A DNA stretch of 64,000 nucleotides, from NCBI GenBank assembly GCA_965262175.1, contig CBDHES010000022.1, positions 353,753 to 417,752 of the forward strand, given 5' to 3'. This document shows positions 42,053 through 50,721 of this stretch, in pieces. The notes below the pieces were generated by a model, which worked only from the letters and a program-made list of their open reading frames with translations, ran no database searches and was not told the origin of the DNA. The translations under genes were made by a program, and so were the position numbers. How positions within the stretch are numbered: the stretch's first letter is position 1; every line of letters begins with the position of its first letter. The DNA comes from CADEDH01 sp965262175. Its GTDB lineage: Bacteria > Actinomycetota > Acidimicrobiia > Acidimicrobiales > SZUA-35.

Positions 42053-43213
42053 TCAGTCGGTCGCCTCGGCGGCGTGCTTGTCGGTCCAAGCCTGGAGGGC
42101 GTCGGCCTGCTCGGCGTTCAGCTTCTCCCGAACGGCCTGGGCCCGAGCGACGGCGTCGACCATCCGGGCGTGGGTGTTGCCCTGGAAATGGGGCATCACC
42201 TGTTGGGCCAGGAGCTCGTAGCTCCGAGCCTTGGCCGCCGGGTTGGCGAAGTCATGGTCCATGCACAGGTACCCGCCGAACCCGCCCGACTGCTTCCACA
42301 GCGACTCGATCTGCTTGATGCAGGTTTCCGGGGTGCCGATGGCCCCGATCCCGGTCTCGTTGACCCAGGCGATCCGCTCCTCCAGCGTGTCGCCCTCCGG
42401 GTGGAACTGGGGGGCGGCGGCGGTGTTCTGGAGGTAGTCGAACCAGTGCTCGATCCCGTACTCGACGTCCCGCAGGGCCTGCTCGGTCGTCTCGGCGAGG
42501 TGCATCACCCCGACGAGGCGCCACTTGTCGCGGTCGGCGGTGTGACCGTGCTCGGCGGCCTGCTCCTGCCACACGTCGTAGTGCAGGCCGAGGACGTCGG
42601 CGCCGATCTGCATCGTCGCCCCGATCGACAACAGCCCGATGCCGTGCCGTCCGGCGATCCGGGGCCCGGACGGGGAGGCGATGGCCGCCACCGCGATCTC
42701 CAGGTCGGTCGAGTAGAGCGGGAGCTGGCACTTCGCGTCGTGGAGCTCGAACCAGTCGGTCTCCATCGTGAGCGGATCGTCCTCGTAGAGGAGATGCATG
42801 ATGGCCGCCATGCCCTCTTCGAGCATCCGCCGCTGCTCCGACGGGTGGATGCCGATCATGTGGGCGTCGGTCGGGAGCGCACCGGGCCCGGCCCCGAACA
42901 TGAACCGCCCTCGGCTCAGGTGATCGAGGAGGGTGATCCGGTCGGCGGTCCAGAGCGGGTTGTGGTAGGGCACCGACAGCACCCCGGTCCCCAGCTTGAT
43001 GTTCCGGGTCCGCTCCAGGGCGGTGGCGGCGAAGATCATCGGGTCGGCGATGATCTCGGTCCCGCACGAGTGGTGCTCACCGATCCATGCCTCGTCGAAC
43101 CCGAGGTAGTCCAGGTGCCGAATCAGCTCCAGGTCGCGGTGGAGGTTGGCGTTCGGATTGGTGGCGTGGTCGTGAAACGGGGCGTGAAAGATCCCGAACT
43201 TCATGCGTTGCAT
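42053..43213 (-). CDS. LLM-class flavin-dependent oxidoreductase (limonene-monooxygenase-like)
   Basis: This 386-residue LLM begins MQRMKFGIFHAPFHD. It contains LGFDEAWIGEHHSCGTE, NIKLGTGVLSVPYHNPLW, RFMFGAGPGALPTDAHMIG and a long helical C-terminus. It is the paralogue of 4416-5636, sharing the GEHHS and G-T/A-GPGALP-T/S-DAH motifs in the same order. AAGGGGGA precedes ATG 43213 at 9 nt; ATG 43204 is less well spaced. A TAGCGT near 43268-43273 (minus strand) would give a leader of about 50 nt. Confidence 0.88.
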   Translation of the reverse strand: MQRMKFGIFHAPFHDHATNPNANLHRDLELIRHLDYLGFDEAWIGEHHSCGTEIIADPMIFAATALERTRNIKLGTGVLSVPYHNPLWTADRITLLDHLSRGRFMFGAGPGALPTDAHMIGIHPSEQRRMLEEGMAAIMHLLYEDDPLTMETDWFELHDAKCQLPLYSTDLEIAVAAIASPSGPRIAGRHGIGLLSIGATMQIGADVLGLHYDVWQEQAAEHGHTADRDKWRLVGVMHLAETTEQALRDVEYGIEHWFDYLQNTAAAPQFHPEGDTLEERIAWVNETGIGAIGTPETCIKQIESLWKQSGGFGGYLCMDHDFANPAAKARSYELLAQQVMPHFQGNTHARMVDAVARAQAVREKLNAEQADALQAWTDKHAAEATD

Positions 43214-43312
43214 GCTGAGTTGTCCCCCTTGGTACTGCCGACCGGCACCCACCGGTCCGGTCGCCCCGACGCTAGACCGCCGACGGCCCGTCGAGCCAGC
43301 CCGACCGCCGCA

Positions 43313-43340
43313 TCGGACCGTCACCAGGTCGGACCGTCAC
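43313..43340. repeat. 12-nt direct repeat at end of modC
   Basis: TCGGACCGTCAC occurs at 43313-43324 and 43329-43340, 16 nt apart. The second copy contains the modC stop codon (43337-43339). It probably arose by local duplication; no role is evident. Confidence 0.4.
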
Positions 43341-44401
43341 GCCTGCGTCACGGTGATCTCGGTGGCCTTGACCGACGCCCAGATCTCCTCGCCGGGACGG
43401 AGGCCCATCGCCTCGGTGGCCGCCGGGGTGACGTCCACGCTCAACGGAAGCGGTGCTCCGACGGTGATGCGGGTGACGTCGCCCAACGGCTCGACGTCGA
43501 CGATGGCGGTCGACCACACGTTGCGGGGGCTCCCGTCGGGCCGCTGGCGGTGAAGGGCGACCGAGGCCGGTTGGATGGTGAGCAGGACCGATCCGGTCGT
43601 CGCCGAGTCGGCCACGGCCAGGTCGATGGGATGCCCGTCGAGGTCGACGGTGCCACGGTCGATCCGCCCCGCGAACAGGTTGACCCCGGCCAGGGCCGCG
43701 ACGTAGGGGGTCGCCGGTCGGCGGCGGATCTCTTCCGGGGTGCCGGTCTGGGTGATCCGGCCGGCCTCGACGATGGCGATCCGGTCGGCGAGGAGCACGG
43801 CGTCGGTCGGATCGTGGGTGATGAGCAGGCGGGGCCCGGCCACGGTCGCCAGGTGGGTCCGGAGGGTCCGTCGGAGCTGGGTCCGGGTTGCCACGTCGAG
43901 CGCGGCCAGCGGCTCGTCGAGCAGGACGGCGTCGGGCTCGATCGCCAGGGCCCGGGCCAGGGCCACCCGCTGGGCCTGGCCGCCGGAGAGCTCACCGGGT
44001 CGGCGGTCGAGGAGGTCGGCGATGTCGAGGAGCTCGGCCCATCGCCCGGCCTCGGCTCGGGCTCGGCGCCGGGAGCGACCGGCCGCCACCAGCCCGAACC
44101 CGATGTTGTCGACCACGGACAGGTGGTCGAAGAGGTAGTACCGCTGGAAGACCACGCCGATGCGACGACGCTCGGCCGGGACGAAGATCCGCCGCTCGGG
44201 GTCATCGAGGACCCGGGAACCGAGCTCGATCCGCCCCTGGTCGATCGGCTCGATCCCGGCGATGGCGTCGACCGCGGTCGACTTCCCGGCGCCGTTCGGC
44301 CCGAGAAGGGCGACGGTCGTGCCGGTCGGGATGGTCAGCTCGACCGACAGCGTGAAGCCGGTCGGTCGGGACACGACGAGCCGTGCCTCCAATGCGCTCA
44401 T
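43337..44401 (-). CDS. modC: Molybdate ABC transporter ATP-binding protein
   Basis: This 354-residue ATPase has Walker A LLGPNGAGKST, Q-loop VVFQRYYLF, signature LSGGQAQRVALARAL, Walker B AVLLDEPLAALD and H-loop LITHD. The last 65 residues form a MOP/TOBE-type domain (TAIVDVEPLGDVTRITVG and TEITVTQA), as in ModC. ATG 44401 overlaps the permease stop codon (ATGA). It is last in a modABC operon. A single open frame continues far upstream, but that extension is antiparallel noise over the permease gene. Confidence 0.92.
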   Translation of the reverse strand: MSALEARLVVSRPTGFTLSVELTIPTGTTVALLGPNGAGKSTAVDAIAGIEPIDQGRIELGSRVLDDPERRIFVPAERRRIGVVFQRYYLFDHLSVVDNIGFGLVAAGRSRRRARAEAGRWAELLDIADLLDRRPGELSGGQAQRVALARALAIEPDAVLLDEPLAALDVATRTQLRRTLRTHLATVAGPRLLITHDPTDAVLLADRIAIVEAGRITQTGTPEEIRRRPATPYVAALAGVNLFAGRIDRGTVDLDGHPIDLAVADSATTGSVLLTIQPASVALHRQRPDGSPRNVWSTAIVDVEPLGDVTRITVGAPLPLSVDVTPAATEAMGLRPGEEIWASVKATEITVTQA

Positions 44402-45192
44402 CGGGGCGACCACCACCGGTCCCGCATCGCCACCAGCACGACGAGGGAGACCGCCACGAGAACCAGGCTGATGGCGACCGCGGCATCCCGATCGGATTCC
44501 AGCGTGACGAACACCGCCAGCGGCAGGGTCTGGGTCCGGCCCTGGAGGTTGCCGGCGAAGGTGACCGTGGCGCCGAACTCGCCCAACGATCGAGCCCATG
44601 CCAGCACCGCCCCGGCCCGGAGCGAGGGGGCGATCATGGGGAGGGTGACCCGCCACAGCACGGTCAGCCGACCGGCCCCCAACGTGGCTGCGGCCTGCTC
44701 GTACCGACGGTCGACGCCGGCCAGCGCCCCCTCGACGGTGACGACGAGGAACGGGGTGGCGACGAAGGCGTTCGCCGCCACGACCCCCCAGATCGAGAAC
44801 GGGAGGAGGAACCCGGTGGCGTCGTACAACGGGCCGCCGATCAGACCCCGACGCCCGAAGGCGAACAGCAGGGCGGCGCCGCCGACCACCGGAGGGAGGA
44901 CCATGGGCAGGGTCACGACCGCTCGGAGGAGGCGGCGGCCGGGCACGTCGGCCCGGGCCAGCACCCAGGCCAGGGGGACGCCGACGGCGACGGCGATCGC
45001 CGTTGCGGCCAGCGATGACAGCAGGGAGATCCGGAGGGCGTCGACGACGATCGGCGACGTCAGCAGGTCGGGCAGTGCTCGCCACCGGATCCGGGAGCCC
45101 AGCCCGACCAGGGGGGCGATGAAGCCGGCGGCGCCGACGGCCGCCGGGATCGCCAGCACCCAGGGGACGCCGGTCCGGACCCGGCGCTTCAC
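44398..45192 (-). CDS. modB: Molybdate ABC transporter permease
   Basis: This 264-residue permease has five to six TM segments and the cytoplasmic EAA loop EQAAATLGAGRLTVLWRVTLP. ARSLGEFGATVTFAGNLQG and LPMVLPPVVGGAALLFAFG are both strongly typical of ModB and CysT. GTG 45192 overlaps the modA stop codon (GTGA). It conducts molybdate (or tungstate) across the inner membrane together with ModA and ModC. Confidence 0.93.
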   Translation of the reverse strand: MKRRVRTGVPWVLAIPAAVGAAGFIAPLVGLGSRIRWRALPDLLTSPIVVDALRISLLSSLAATAIAVAVGVPLAWVLARADVPGRRLLRAVVTLPMVLPPVVGGAALLFAFGRRGLIGGPLYDATGFLLPFSIWGVVAANAFVATPFLVVTVEGALAGVDRRYEQAAATLGAGRLTVLWRVTLPMIAPSLRAGAVLAWARSLGEFGATVTFAGNLQGRTQTLPLAVFVTLESDRDAAVAISLVLVAVSLVVLVAMRDRWWSPR

Positions 45193-46007
45193 CGGGGATC
45201 GAACCCGTGATCGGCGAGGATCGCCTGGCCCTCCTCGGACCGGGCGAAGGCCACGAAGGCGGCGGCCCCGGTCGGGTTGTCGCCCCCGACGAGCGGAGCG
45301 ATGGGGTAGTCGGCGGTGACGTTGTGGTCGGCGCCGATGACGATCCCGTCGACATCGGCCCCCGCCAGGTCGGTCGTGTAGACGATCCCGGCGTCGAGCT
45401 CACCGGCGGCGATCTTCGTGAGCAGGGCTCGGACGTCGGGCTCGTTGGTGTCGACCGCCGGTTCGACCCCGGCGTTGGCCAGCACCGACCGGGCCAGCCG
45501 ACCGCAGGGTACGGCCTCGGCGCACAGCCCGATCAGCAAGCCGTCGTCGGCCAGGTCGGCCAGACCGGCGATCTCGGCCGGATTGCCGGCCGGCACCGCG
45601 ATGGCCATGCGATTCCGCCCGAGGATCGCAGGCTGGCCGTCGACCTCGCCGGCGGCCACGACGTCGGCCATGATCTCGGGGCTGGCCGAGGCGAACACGT
45701 CGGCCGGTGCGCCGGCCAGGATCTGCTCCCGCAGGGTCGAGCTCCCCGCCAGGTTGAGTTGCACGTCGACGCCCGGGTTCGCCGCCTCGAAGGCGACCTC
45801 GAGCCCGCCGAACGCATCGGTCAGCGACGCGGCGGCGAACACCAGCACCACCCCCTCGGGGCTCGCTCCCCCACCGGTCGGTCCGGCCGACGAGCCGCCG
45901 GCGCCTCCGCCACAGCCGACCGCCAGCAGCAGGGAGACGACGGCCGCAACCAGCGACCGCGGCGACGACCGCCCGACGATGCTCACCTGGTTGCGCACGC
46001 AGCTCAC
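45189..46007 (-). CDS. modA: Molybdate ABC transporter substrate-binding lipoprotein
   Basis: This 272-residue lipoprotein has the lipobox LLLAVGC. A ModA domain follows: VVLVFAAASLTDAFGGLEVAFEAANP, QLNLAGSSTLREQILAGAPADVFASA, IAAGELDAGIVYTTDLAGADVDG and PIAPLVGGDNPTGAAAFVAF. The Ser residues in AAASLTD and AGSST are the usual oxyanion ligands. GGGGAGAGG precedes GTG 46007. TACACA (46069-46074, minus strand) is the likely -10, with a pair of CGAGAC repeats between it and the gene. Confidence 0.93.
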   Translation of the reverse strand: MSCVRNQVSIVGRSSPRSLVAAVVSLLLAVGCGGGAGGSSAGPTGGGASPEGVVLVFAAASLTDAFGGLEVAFEAANPGVDVQLNLAGSSTLREQILAGAPADVFASASPEIMADVVAAGEVDGQPAILGRNRMAIAVPAGNPAEIAGLADLADDGLLIGLCAEAVPCGRLARSVLANAGVEPAVDTNEPDVRALLTKIAAGELDAGIVYTTDLAGADVDGIVIGADHNVTADYPIAPLVGGDNPTGAAAFVAFARSEEGQAILADHGFDPR

Positions 46008-46122
46008 GGTCGCCTCTCCCCGGTGGCCCGATCCTCGGTGATCTCAACGAGACCAGTCGAGACGACCCTGTGTACCGGTTGGACGCCGATCGGGACAACC
46101 CGGCCCGCTACCGTGACCGATC
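46008..46122. promoter_or_regulatory. Divergent promoter region, modA / padR
   Basis: On the minus strand TACACA (46069-46074) serves modA. On the plus strand TACCGT (46109-46114) lies 8 nt before ATG 46123 and serves the PadR gene without a leader. CGAGAC occurs at 46048-46053 and 46058-46063, exactly 10 nt apart, over the expected modA transcription start. A regulator bound there would sit on one face of the helix. Confidence 0.55.
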
Positions 46123-46683
46123 ATGGGGACGGCACCGTCGACGCCCACCGACTCCGACGACCTCCAGCTCTCGCTCAACGAGTGGGTCACGCTCGCCCTC
46201 CTGGCCGAGATGCCCCGCCACGGTTTCGCCCTGTCCCGCGAGCTGGCCCCGGCCAGCGACCTGGGGCGAGTCCTCACCGTCCACCGTCCGCTCGTCTACC
46301 GGGCGCTCGACCGGCTGGTGGCAGCTGGCCTGGCGGAGCCCCACCAGACCGAACCGGGCGACGGCGGCCCGACCCGGACGTTGCACCGACCGACGACGAC
46401 GGGCCGGGCGGCCATCGATCGTTGGCTCGACCGCCCGGTCGGCCACATCCGCGACCTCCGGATCGAGTTCGTGGTGAAGGTCCGGTTGAACCGCCGCCGG
46501 GACCGGGACCTGGAGCCTCTGGTGTCGGCCCAGCAGACCGAGCTGGCCGACACCGCAGCCGGTCTCACCGCCGAGCCGCCGACCGCCACCGACGATGACG
46601 TCGTCGACCTCTGGCGTCGCCACCACGCCGCAGCGGCCATGTCGTTCCTCGACGAGCTGGCCGACCGGGTCACGACTCGCTGA
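46123..46683 (+). CDS. PadR-family transcriptional regulator
   Basis: This 186-residue regulator has a winged helix (SLNEWVTLALLAEMPRHGFALSREL, LTVHRPLVYRALDRLVAAGLAEPH), a wing (GPTRTLHRPTTTGRAAIDRWL) and a C-terminal helical dimerisation part. It is divergent from modABC with only 115 nt between the genes, so it may repress the molybdate operon. That would be unusual, because ModE normally does this; no ModE is seen. TACCGT at 8 nt upstream supports ATG 46123. Confidence 0.87.
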   Translation: MGTAPSTPTDSDDLQLSLNEWVTLALLAEMPRHGFALSRELAPASDLGRVLTVHRPLVYRALDRLVAAGLAEPHQTEPGDGGPTRTLHRPTTTGRAAIDRWLDRPVGHIRDLRIEFVVKVRLNRRRDRDLEPLVSAQQTELADTAAGLTAEPPTATDDDVVDLWRRHHAAAAMSFLDELADRVTTR

Positions 46684-46769
46684 CCGAGCCCGATCGGGCG
46701 GCTTCCCGAACCCGTCGGCGTGTCCGGGCCGGCCCTCATCTCGAAGGTGTCGCCGCCGAAGGAGCAATC

Positions 46770-48662
46770 ATGTCCCCCCGGACCTGGGCCGCGCCGGCCT
46801 CGATCCAACTCCCGACCTGGTTCATCGCCGAGCTGACCGAGGCGGCGTCGGTGACCGAGGTGCTCGACACCGTGGCCCGGTGCCTGCCCGAGGTCGTCCA
46901 CGCCGACCGGGCCAGCGTCGCCCTCGTCACCCGGGACGGCACCGGGTTGGAGGTCTTCGCCATGGGTGGCATCGACACCGTCGAGCTGGGTGCGGTGCTG
47001 CCGGTGGAGGGCTCGCTCCTGGGGCAGGTCTTCCGGGACCGGCGGACGATCAACTTCCCCGACATCTCCGACGCTGCGGCACCCGACGCCCGGCGACTGG
47101 TCGAGCTCGGGCTCCGGTCGGTGGTGAACGCCCCGTTGATCAGCGCCGGCGAGTGCTTCGGAACGATCAACCTCGGTCACTACGAGGCCGGCTTCTTCGG
47201 TCCCGACACCGAGGTCGTCCTCGACTCGCTCGGCCGACTGGTCGGCGCCTCCCTCCGCCTCCAGAAGCAGGTCGAGCGGTTGGAGGAGCGGAACCGGGGG
47301 ATGGCGATGGTGCTCGACAACGTCGACCAGGGGTTCCTGACCATCGACCGGGCCGGCCGGCCGAGCGAGGATCGCTCGGCCGTCGTGGCCCGATGGTTCA
47401 ACGAGCCGGCGGTCGATCTCCCGCTCCCCGAGCTGTTCCGTCGGGTCGAGGACGACCAGGCGGCCGTCCTCGCCGAGCTGAACCTCGACCAGCTCGAGGC
47501 CGGCGTCATGCCCGACCGGGTCGTCCTGGCCCAGATGCCGGGCCGGGTACGGACCGGCGATCGGATCCTCGACGTCACCTACCGACCGTTCGACGCGACG
47601 GACGGGCCCCGCGTGCTGGTCGTGATGAGCGACGTCACCTCGGCCATCGCCACCGAGCGGGCCGAGGCGGAGAAGCGGGAGCTGCTCTCATTCTTCGAGC
47701 GCATGCTCCGAGACCGGTCCGGGTTCGCCGACTTCGTGGACGAGCTCGATCGCCTGGTCGCCGAGCTGGGCGATGCCCGACGCCGGTCCGATCTCGCCAC
47801 CCAGCGTCGGATCCTCCACACGATCAAGGGCAACGCCCCGATCGTCGGGATGGAACGACTGGCCACGGTGTGCCACGAACTGGAGACGGCGATCAGCGTC
47901 CGCCAGGACGGGTTGACCGAACAGGAACGGGCCCGACTGGAGGGCGTCTGGACCTCGATCCGGTCCCAGGTGGCCAAGCTCGATGCCACGATCGACCATC
48001 GGGCCATCGAGGTCGATGAGGGCGACCTGACCCGTCTGGAGGAGCTCGTCGAACGCGGTGTCTCGACCGAGATCATCCGCGGCGAACTCGCCTCGTGGCG
48101 ACTGACCCCGGTGGCGTGCCGGCTCGAGCGACTGGCCCTCCAGGGGGCGGCCCTGGCCGAGCGGGTCGGCAAGGCCGATGTCCGGCTCCATGTCGAGGGC
48201 AACGGGATCCGCCTCGCGACCGATCCCTGGCGCCCGCTCTGGTCCTCGCTGATCCACGCGGTCCGGAACGCCATCGACCACGGGATCGAGGATCAGGCCG
48301 AACGCGACGCCGCCGGCAAACCAGGGGCCGGCGCGGTCTCGCTCGTCGCCCGACGGTGGGACGAGGGATTCGAGATCATCGTCGAAGACGACGGCCGGGG
48401 CATCGACTGGGCCACCCTCGAGCTCGAGGCGGCGGCCCGGGGCCTGCCGTCGGACACCGAGGACGAGCTGATCGAGGTGCTCTTCGCCGACGGGATCACC
48501 TCGCGCCGCGAGGTGACCGAGACCTCGGGCCGCGGCATCGGGATGGGCGCGCTTCGGGAGACGGCCAGAGCACTCGGCGGCGAGGTGCTCGTCGACTCCC
48601 GGCCGGCCCGAGGGACCCGTCTCACCTTCCGCTTTCCCGAACGAGTCGGCGCCTCTTTCTGA
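46770..48662 (+). CDS. GAF-PAS-Hpt-CheA-type ATPase signalling protein
   Basis: This 630-residue soluble protein has a GAF domain (about 20-165: DRASVALVTRDGTGLEV, VLPVEGSLLGQVF), a PAS-like segment (175-290) and a short coiled coil. An Hpt-like helix bundle (310-420) carries phosphoacceptor His350 in ILHTIKGNAPIVGM. A CheA-type ATPase follows (N-box HAVRNAIDHGIED 496-508, G1 DDGRGID, G2 TSGRGIGMGALRE). There is no P4-style dimerisation helix pair that I can see and no CheW-like P5 domain. AAGGAG precedes ATG 46770 at 5 nt. No cognate receiver gene is nearby, so it is an orphan kinase. Confidence 0.86.
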   Translation: MSPRTWAAPASIQLPTWFIAELTEAASVTEVLDTVARCLPEVVHADRASVALVTRDGTGLEVFAMGGIDTVELGAVLPVEGSLLGQVFRDRRTINFPDISDAAAPDARRLVELGLRSVVNAPLISAGECFGTINLGHYEAGFFGPDTEVVLDSLGRLVGASLRLQKQVERLEERNRGMAMVLDNVDQGFLTIDRAGRPSEDRSAVVARWFNEPAVDLPLPELFRRVEDDQAAVLAELNLDQLEAGVMPDRVVLAQMPGRVRTGDRILDVTYRPFDATDGPRVLVVMSDVTSAIATERAEAEKRELLSFFERMLRDRSGFADFVDELDRLVAELGDARRRSDLATQRRILHTIKGNAPIVGMERLATVCHELETAISVRQDGLTEQERARLEGVWTSIRSQVAKLDATIDHRAIEVDEGDLTRLEELVERGVSTEIIRGELASWRLTPVACRLERLALQGAALAERVGKADVRLHVEGNGIRLATDPWRPLWSSLIHAVRNAIDHGIEDQAERDAAGKPGAGAVSLVARRWDEGFEIIVEDDGRGIDWATLELEAAARGLPSDTEDELIEVLFADGITSRREVTETSGRGIGMGALRETARALGGEVLVDSRPARGTRLTFRFPERVGASF

Positions 48663-48901
48663 CGCCAACGGAGAGCGGCCCGCCTCCCGTTGGGCCGCGA
48701 TGACGCGCCGCCGGGGTCATCCCCACGACAGAGCCGAGGTTCGGCGGGAGTCATGGCCCGGGTTGAAGGCCTCACTTCCTTGACAGTTCGAGTGCGTCAA
48801 CGGAAGCTGCCCATGGCAGTTAGCAACAAGGATCGACGAGCACTACAGGTGCCCGGTCCGCTGAGCTGCCGCGCAGATACTGAGGGCAAAGGGAGGACTG
48901 C

Positions 48902-49648
48902 GTGCACTACAACAGCGAGCCGGACTATGGGGGTCCGATGGTCGACCCGACCACGAACCCGGATCCACGAGCTGCAGAAACCGGCGGTTTGAAGGCGAAA
49001 TGGGGTCAGCTCGACCTCCCGGTGAAGATCGGGGTCGTGGTCGCATCACTGATCGTGTTCGGCCTCGTTGCAAGATACGTGCTGCCAGTGCTCATCGCTG
49101 CCGTCGGTATCGGCCTGGTCATCGCCCTGCTCTTCGTGCCCTATTGGATCCCGACGATCGTCGCGTTCTTCAGGAAACACCCGAGCAAAGCTGCGATCCT
49201 CGTCGTCAACATGTTCTTCGGCTGGACGTTCATCGGATGGTTCGTAGCCCTGGTGTGGGCACTCACCGATTCCGTCGCCGGAGGCGGTCAGACGGTCGTG
49301 GTGAACACCGTCGTCCAGAACACGAACAACAACGTGGCCAACGCCGGTGCGCCGCCTCAGGGGTTCGTCGCTGCGCCCCAGCAGGCCCCGAGCTACCAGG
49401 TCGGCGACGTCGTCAATGGGCACCGGTTCGACGGCGTGAACTGGACACCGGTGGCCCCGCAGGCACCCTTGCCACCCGCCGCAGCCCAGGTGGGCGACGT
49501 CGTCAATGGGCACCGGTTCGACGGCGCGGCCTGGGTGCCGGTGGCCACCCCGACCCCGCCCGCTCCGGCCAGCCACGTTCCTCAGGCGGGCGACGAGCTC
49601 AACGGCTATCGCTTCAACGGCTCCCAGTGGGAGCCGATCGTCCGCTGA
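48902..49648 (+). CDS. Superinfection-immunity-like membrane protein with three C-terminal repeats
   Basis: This 248-residue protein has three TM segments. One is at 41-61; the others form the Imm-superinfection-like core YWIPTIVAFFRKHP (81-94) and ILVVNMFFGWTFIGWFVALV (99-118). The PTI-x-AF-x-RKHP ... GWT-x-IGW pattern is that of phage T4 Imm-like proteins, which block DNA entry, but many bacterial copies have unknown roles. After a Gln/Asn/Ala linker come three repeats near 167-184, 197-214 and 229-246 (VGDVVNGHRFDGxxWxPV). AGGGAGG precedes GTG 48902. GC here is visibly lower (around 60% by eye) than in the neighbours, suggesting transfer. Confidence 0.8.
   Translation: MHYNSEPDYGGPMVDPTTNPDPRAAETGGLKAKWGQLDLPVKIGVVVASLIVFGLVARYVLPVLIAAVGIGLVIALLFVPYWIPTIVAFFRKHPSKAAILVVNMFFGWTFIGWFVALVWALTDSVAGGGQTVVVNTVVQNTNNNVANAGAPPQGFVAAPQQAPSYQVGDVVNGHRFDGVNWTPVAPQAPLPPAAAQVGDVVNGHRFDGAAWVPVATPTPPAPASHVPQAGDELNGYRFNGSQWEPIVR
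49403..49526 (+). repeat. Near-identical DNA repeats coding VGDVVNGHRFDG units
   Basis: A 34-nt block (49403-49436) recurs unchanged at 49493-49526, 90 nt or 30 codons apart, inside the immunity-like gene. Third positions are also identical, so the duplication is recent or under conversion. A third, diverged unit follows to about 49640. Confidence 0.75.
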
Positions 49649-49654
49649 CCATCG

Positions 49655-49690
49655 GCCCCGGTCCGGCAGGTCGTCTGGCCGGACCGGGGC
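49655..49690 (+). terminator. Hairpin terminator after immunity-like gene
   Basis: A 13-bp perfect stem, GCCCCGGTCCGGC (49655-49667) with GCCGGACCGGGGC (49678-49690) and a 10-nt loop, starts 7 nt after the stop codon at 49648. Confidence 0.7.
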
Positions 49691-49783
49691 AACGGGCAGG
49701 CGTTGGGGGGTCGAGCGCACCCGGGAGACGCCACGTCCGATCCGATCGGCATTCGACGGGAGCGGCCACCTAGATTCGGGGTG

Positions 49784-50686
49784 ATGGACACCTTCCCGAA
49801 CCCGGAGTTCCTGGTCGAGCCGGCGTGGCTCAACGACCATCTCGACGACCCCGCCGTGGTCGCGGTCGACGTCACGGCGAAGCTCAGCTCGAAGCTGGAG
49901 AACCACGCAGCCGACGCGATCCACGGCCCAAGCCACATCCCGGGCTCGGTGTTCCTCGACGTCGCGTCCGGGAAGGGCGCGCTGTCGGACCCGACCCACG
50001 AGCTTCCGTGGATGTGGCCGTCGGTGGCCCGGGTCGAGGAGACGTTGGGCTCGTTGGGGATCGGGACCGACACCAGGATCGTGCTGGTCGGCCGGACGCC
50101 CCGCCCCGGCATCGATGCCGGCACCATGTGGTGCACCCGAGCGTGGTGGACCCTCCACCACATGGGGGCTCGGGTGGCCATCCTCCACGGTGGCCTGGAG
50201 CGCTGGGAAGCGGAGGGCCGGCCGCTGACCGACGCCCCGACCGATCGGCCACCGACCCGATTCGTGGCCGGCGGCGACGGGCTGACCGCCCGGGCCACCC
50301 GGGACGACGTGGTGGCGGCGATCGCCGACGGCTCGGGGACGTGTGTGGTCGATGCCCTCTCCCCCGCCGACTTCGCCGGCACCGGCAACGCCTACGGACC
50401 CCGGCCGGGCCACATCACCGGGGCCATCAACGCCCCCGGCCTCGCCCTGATCGACGCAGAGACGGCCGGCTTCCCCCCGCCGGCCGAGCTCCGCCGCCGC
50501 CTGGAGGCCAGCGGACTCCTCGACCGGGACCGGATCATCACCTACTGCGGTGGTGCCATCGCCGCCACCATCCCAGCCTTCGCCCTGGCGCTGTTCGACC
50601 GCCACCACGGGGTCCAGGTGTACGACGGGAGCCTGATGGAGTGGTCCGCCGACCCCGACCTCCCGATGTCGACCACCGAGGCCTAG
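49784..50686 (+). CDS. Two-domain sulfurtransferase (rhodanese-like)
   Basis: This 300-residue protein has tandem rhodanese domains. The first (VVAVDVTAKLSS, GPSHIPGSVFLD, VLVGRTPRPG) lacks an active-site Cys. The second (HITGAINAPG, RIITYCGGAIAAT) has Cys in the C-G-G-A-I-A loop. It resembles thiosulfate or 3-mercaptopyruvate sulfurtransferases. TAGATT (49771-49776) ends 7 nt before ATG 49784, so initiation is leaderless and longer N-terminal readings are unlikely. The VOC gene follows after 35 nt. Confidence 0.88.
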   Translation: MDTFPNPEFLVEPAWLNDHLDDPAVVAVDVTAKLSSKLENHAADAIHGPSHIPGSVFLDVASGKGALSDPTHELPWMWPSVARVEETLGSLGIGTDTRIVLVGRTPRPGIDAGTMWCTRAWWTLHHMGARVAILHGGLERWEAEGRPLTDAPTDRPPTRFVAGGDGLTARATRDDVVAAIADGSGTCVVDALSPADFAGTGNAYGPRPGHITGAINAPGLALIDAETAGFPPPAELRRRLEASGLLDRDRIITYCGGAIAATIPAFALALFDRHHGVQVYDGSLMEWSADPDLPMSTTEA

Positions 50687-50721
50687 CCTCGCCGTACCCC
50701 CCCGACCACCGAGGTCCCGCC

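Noticed and set aside
42074..45319. Antisense open frame of about 1080 codons over the LLM and mod genes
   Set aside because: It lies opposite modBC and an LLM with full motif sets and contains no recognisable domain.
44402..45403. N-terminal extension of modC to about 690 residues
   Set aside because: The extension overlaps modB in another frame and is Arg/Pro-rich; ATG 44401 with an ATGA overlap is the natural start.
48663..48901. Possible small genes and a TTGACA (48780-48785) promoter in the gap before the immunity-like gene
   Set aside because: TTGACA has only a weak -10 (GAAGCT) at 17 nt, and the small frames show no coding bias; only the SD before GTG 48902 is convincing.
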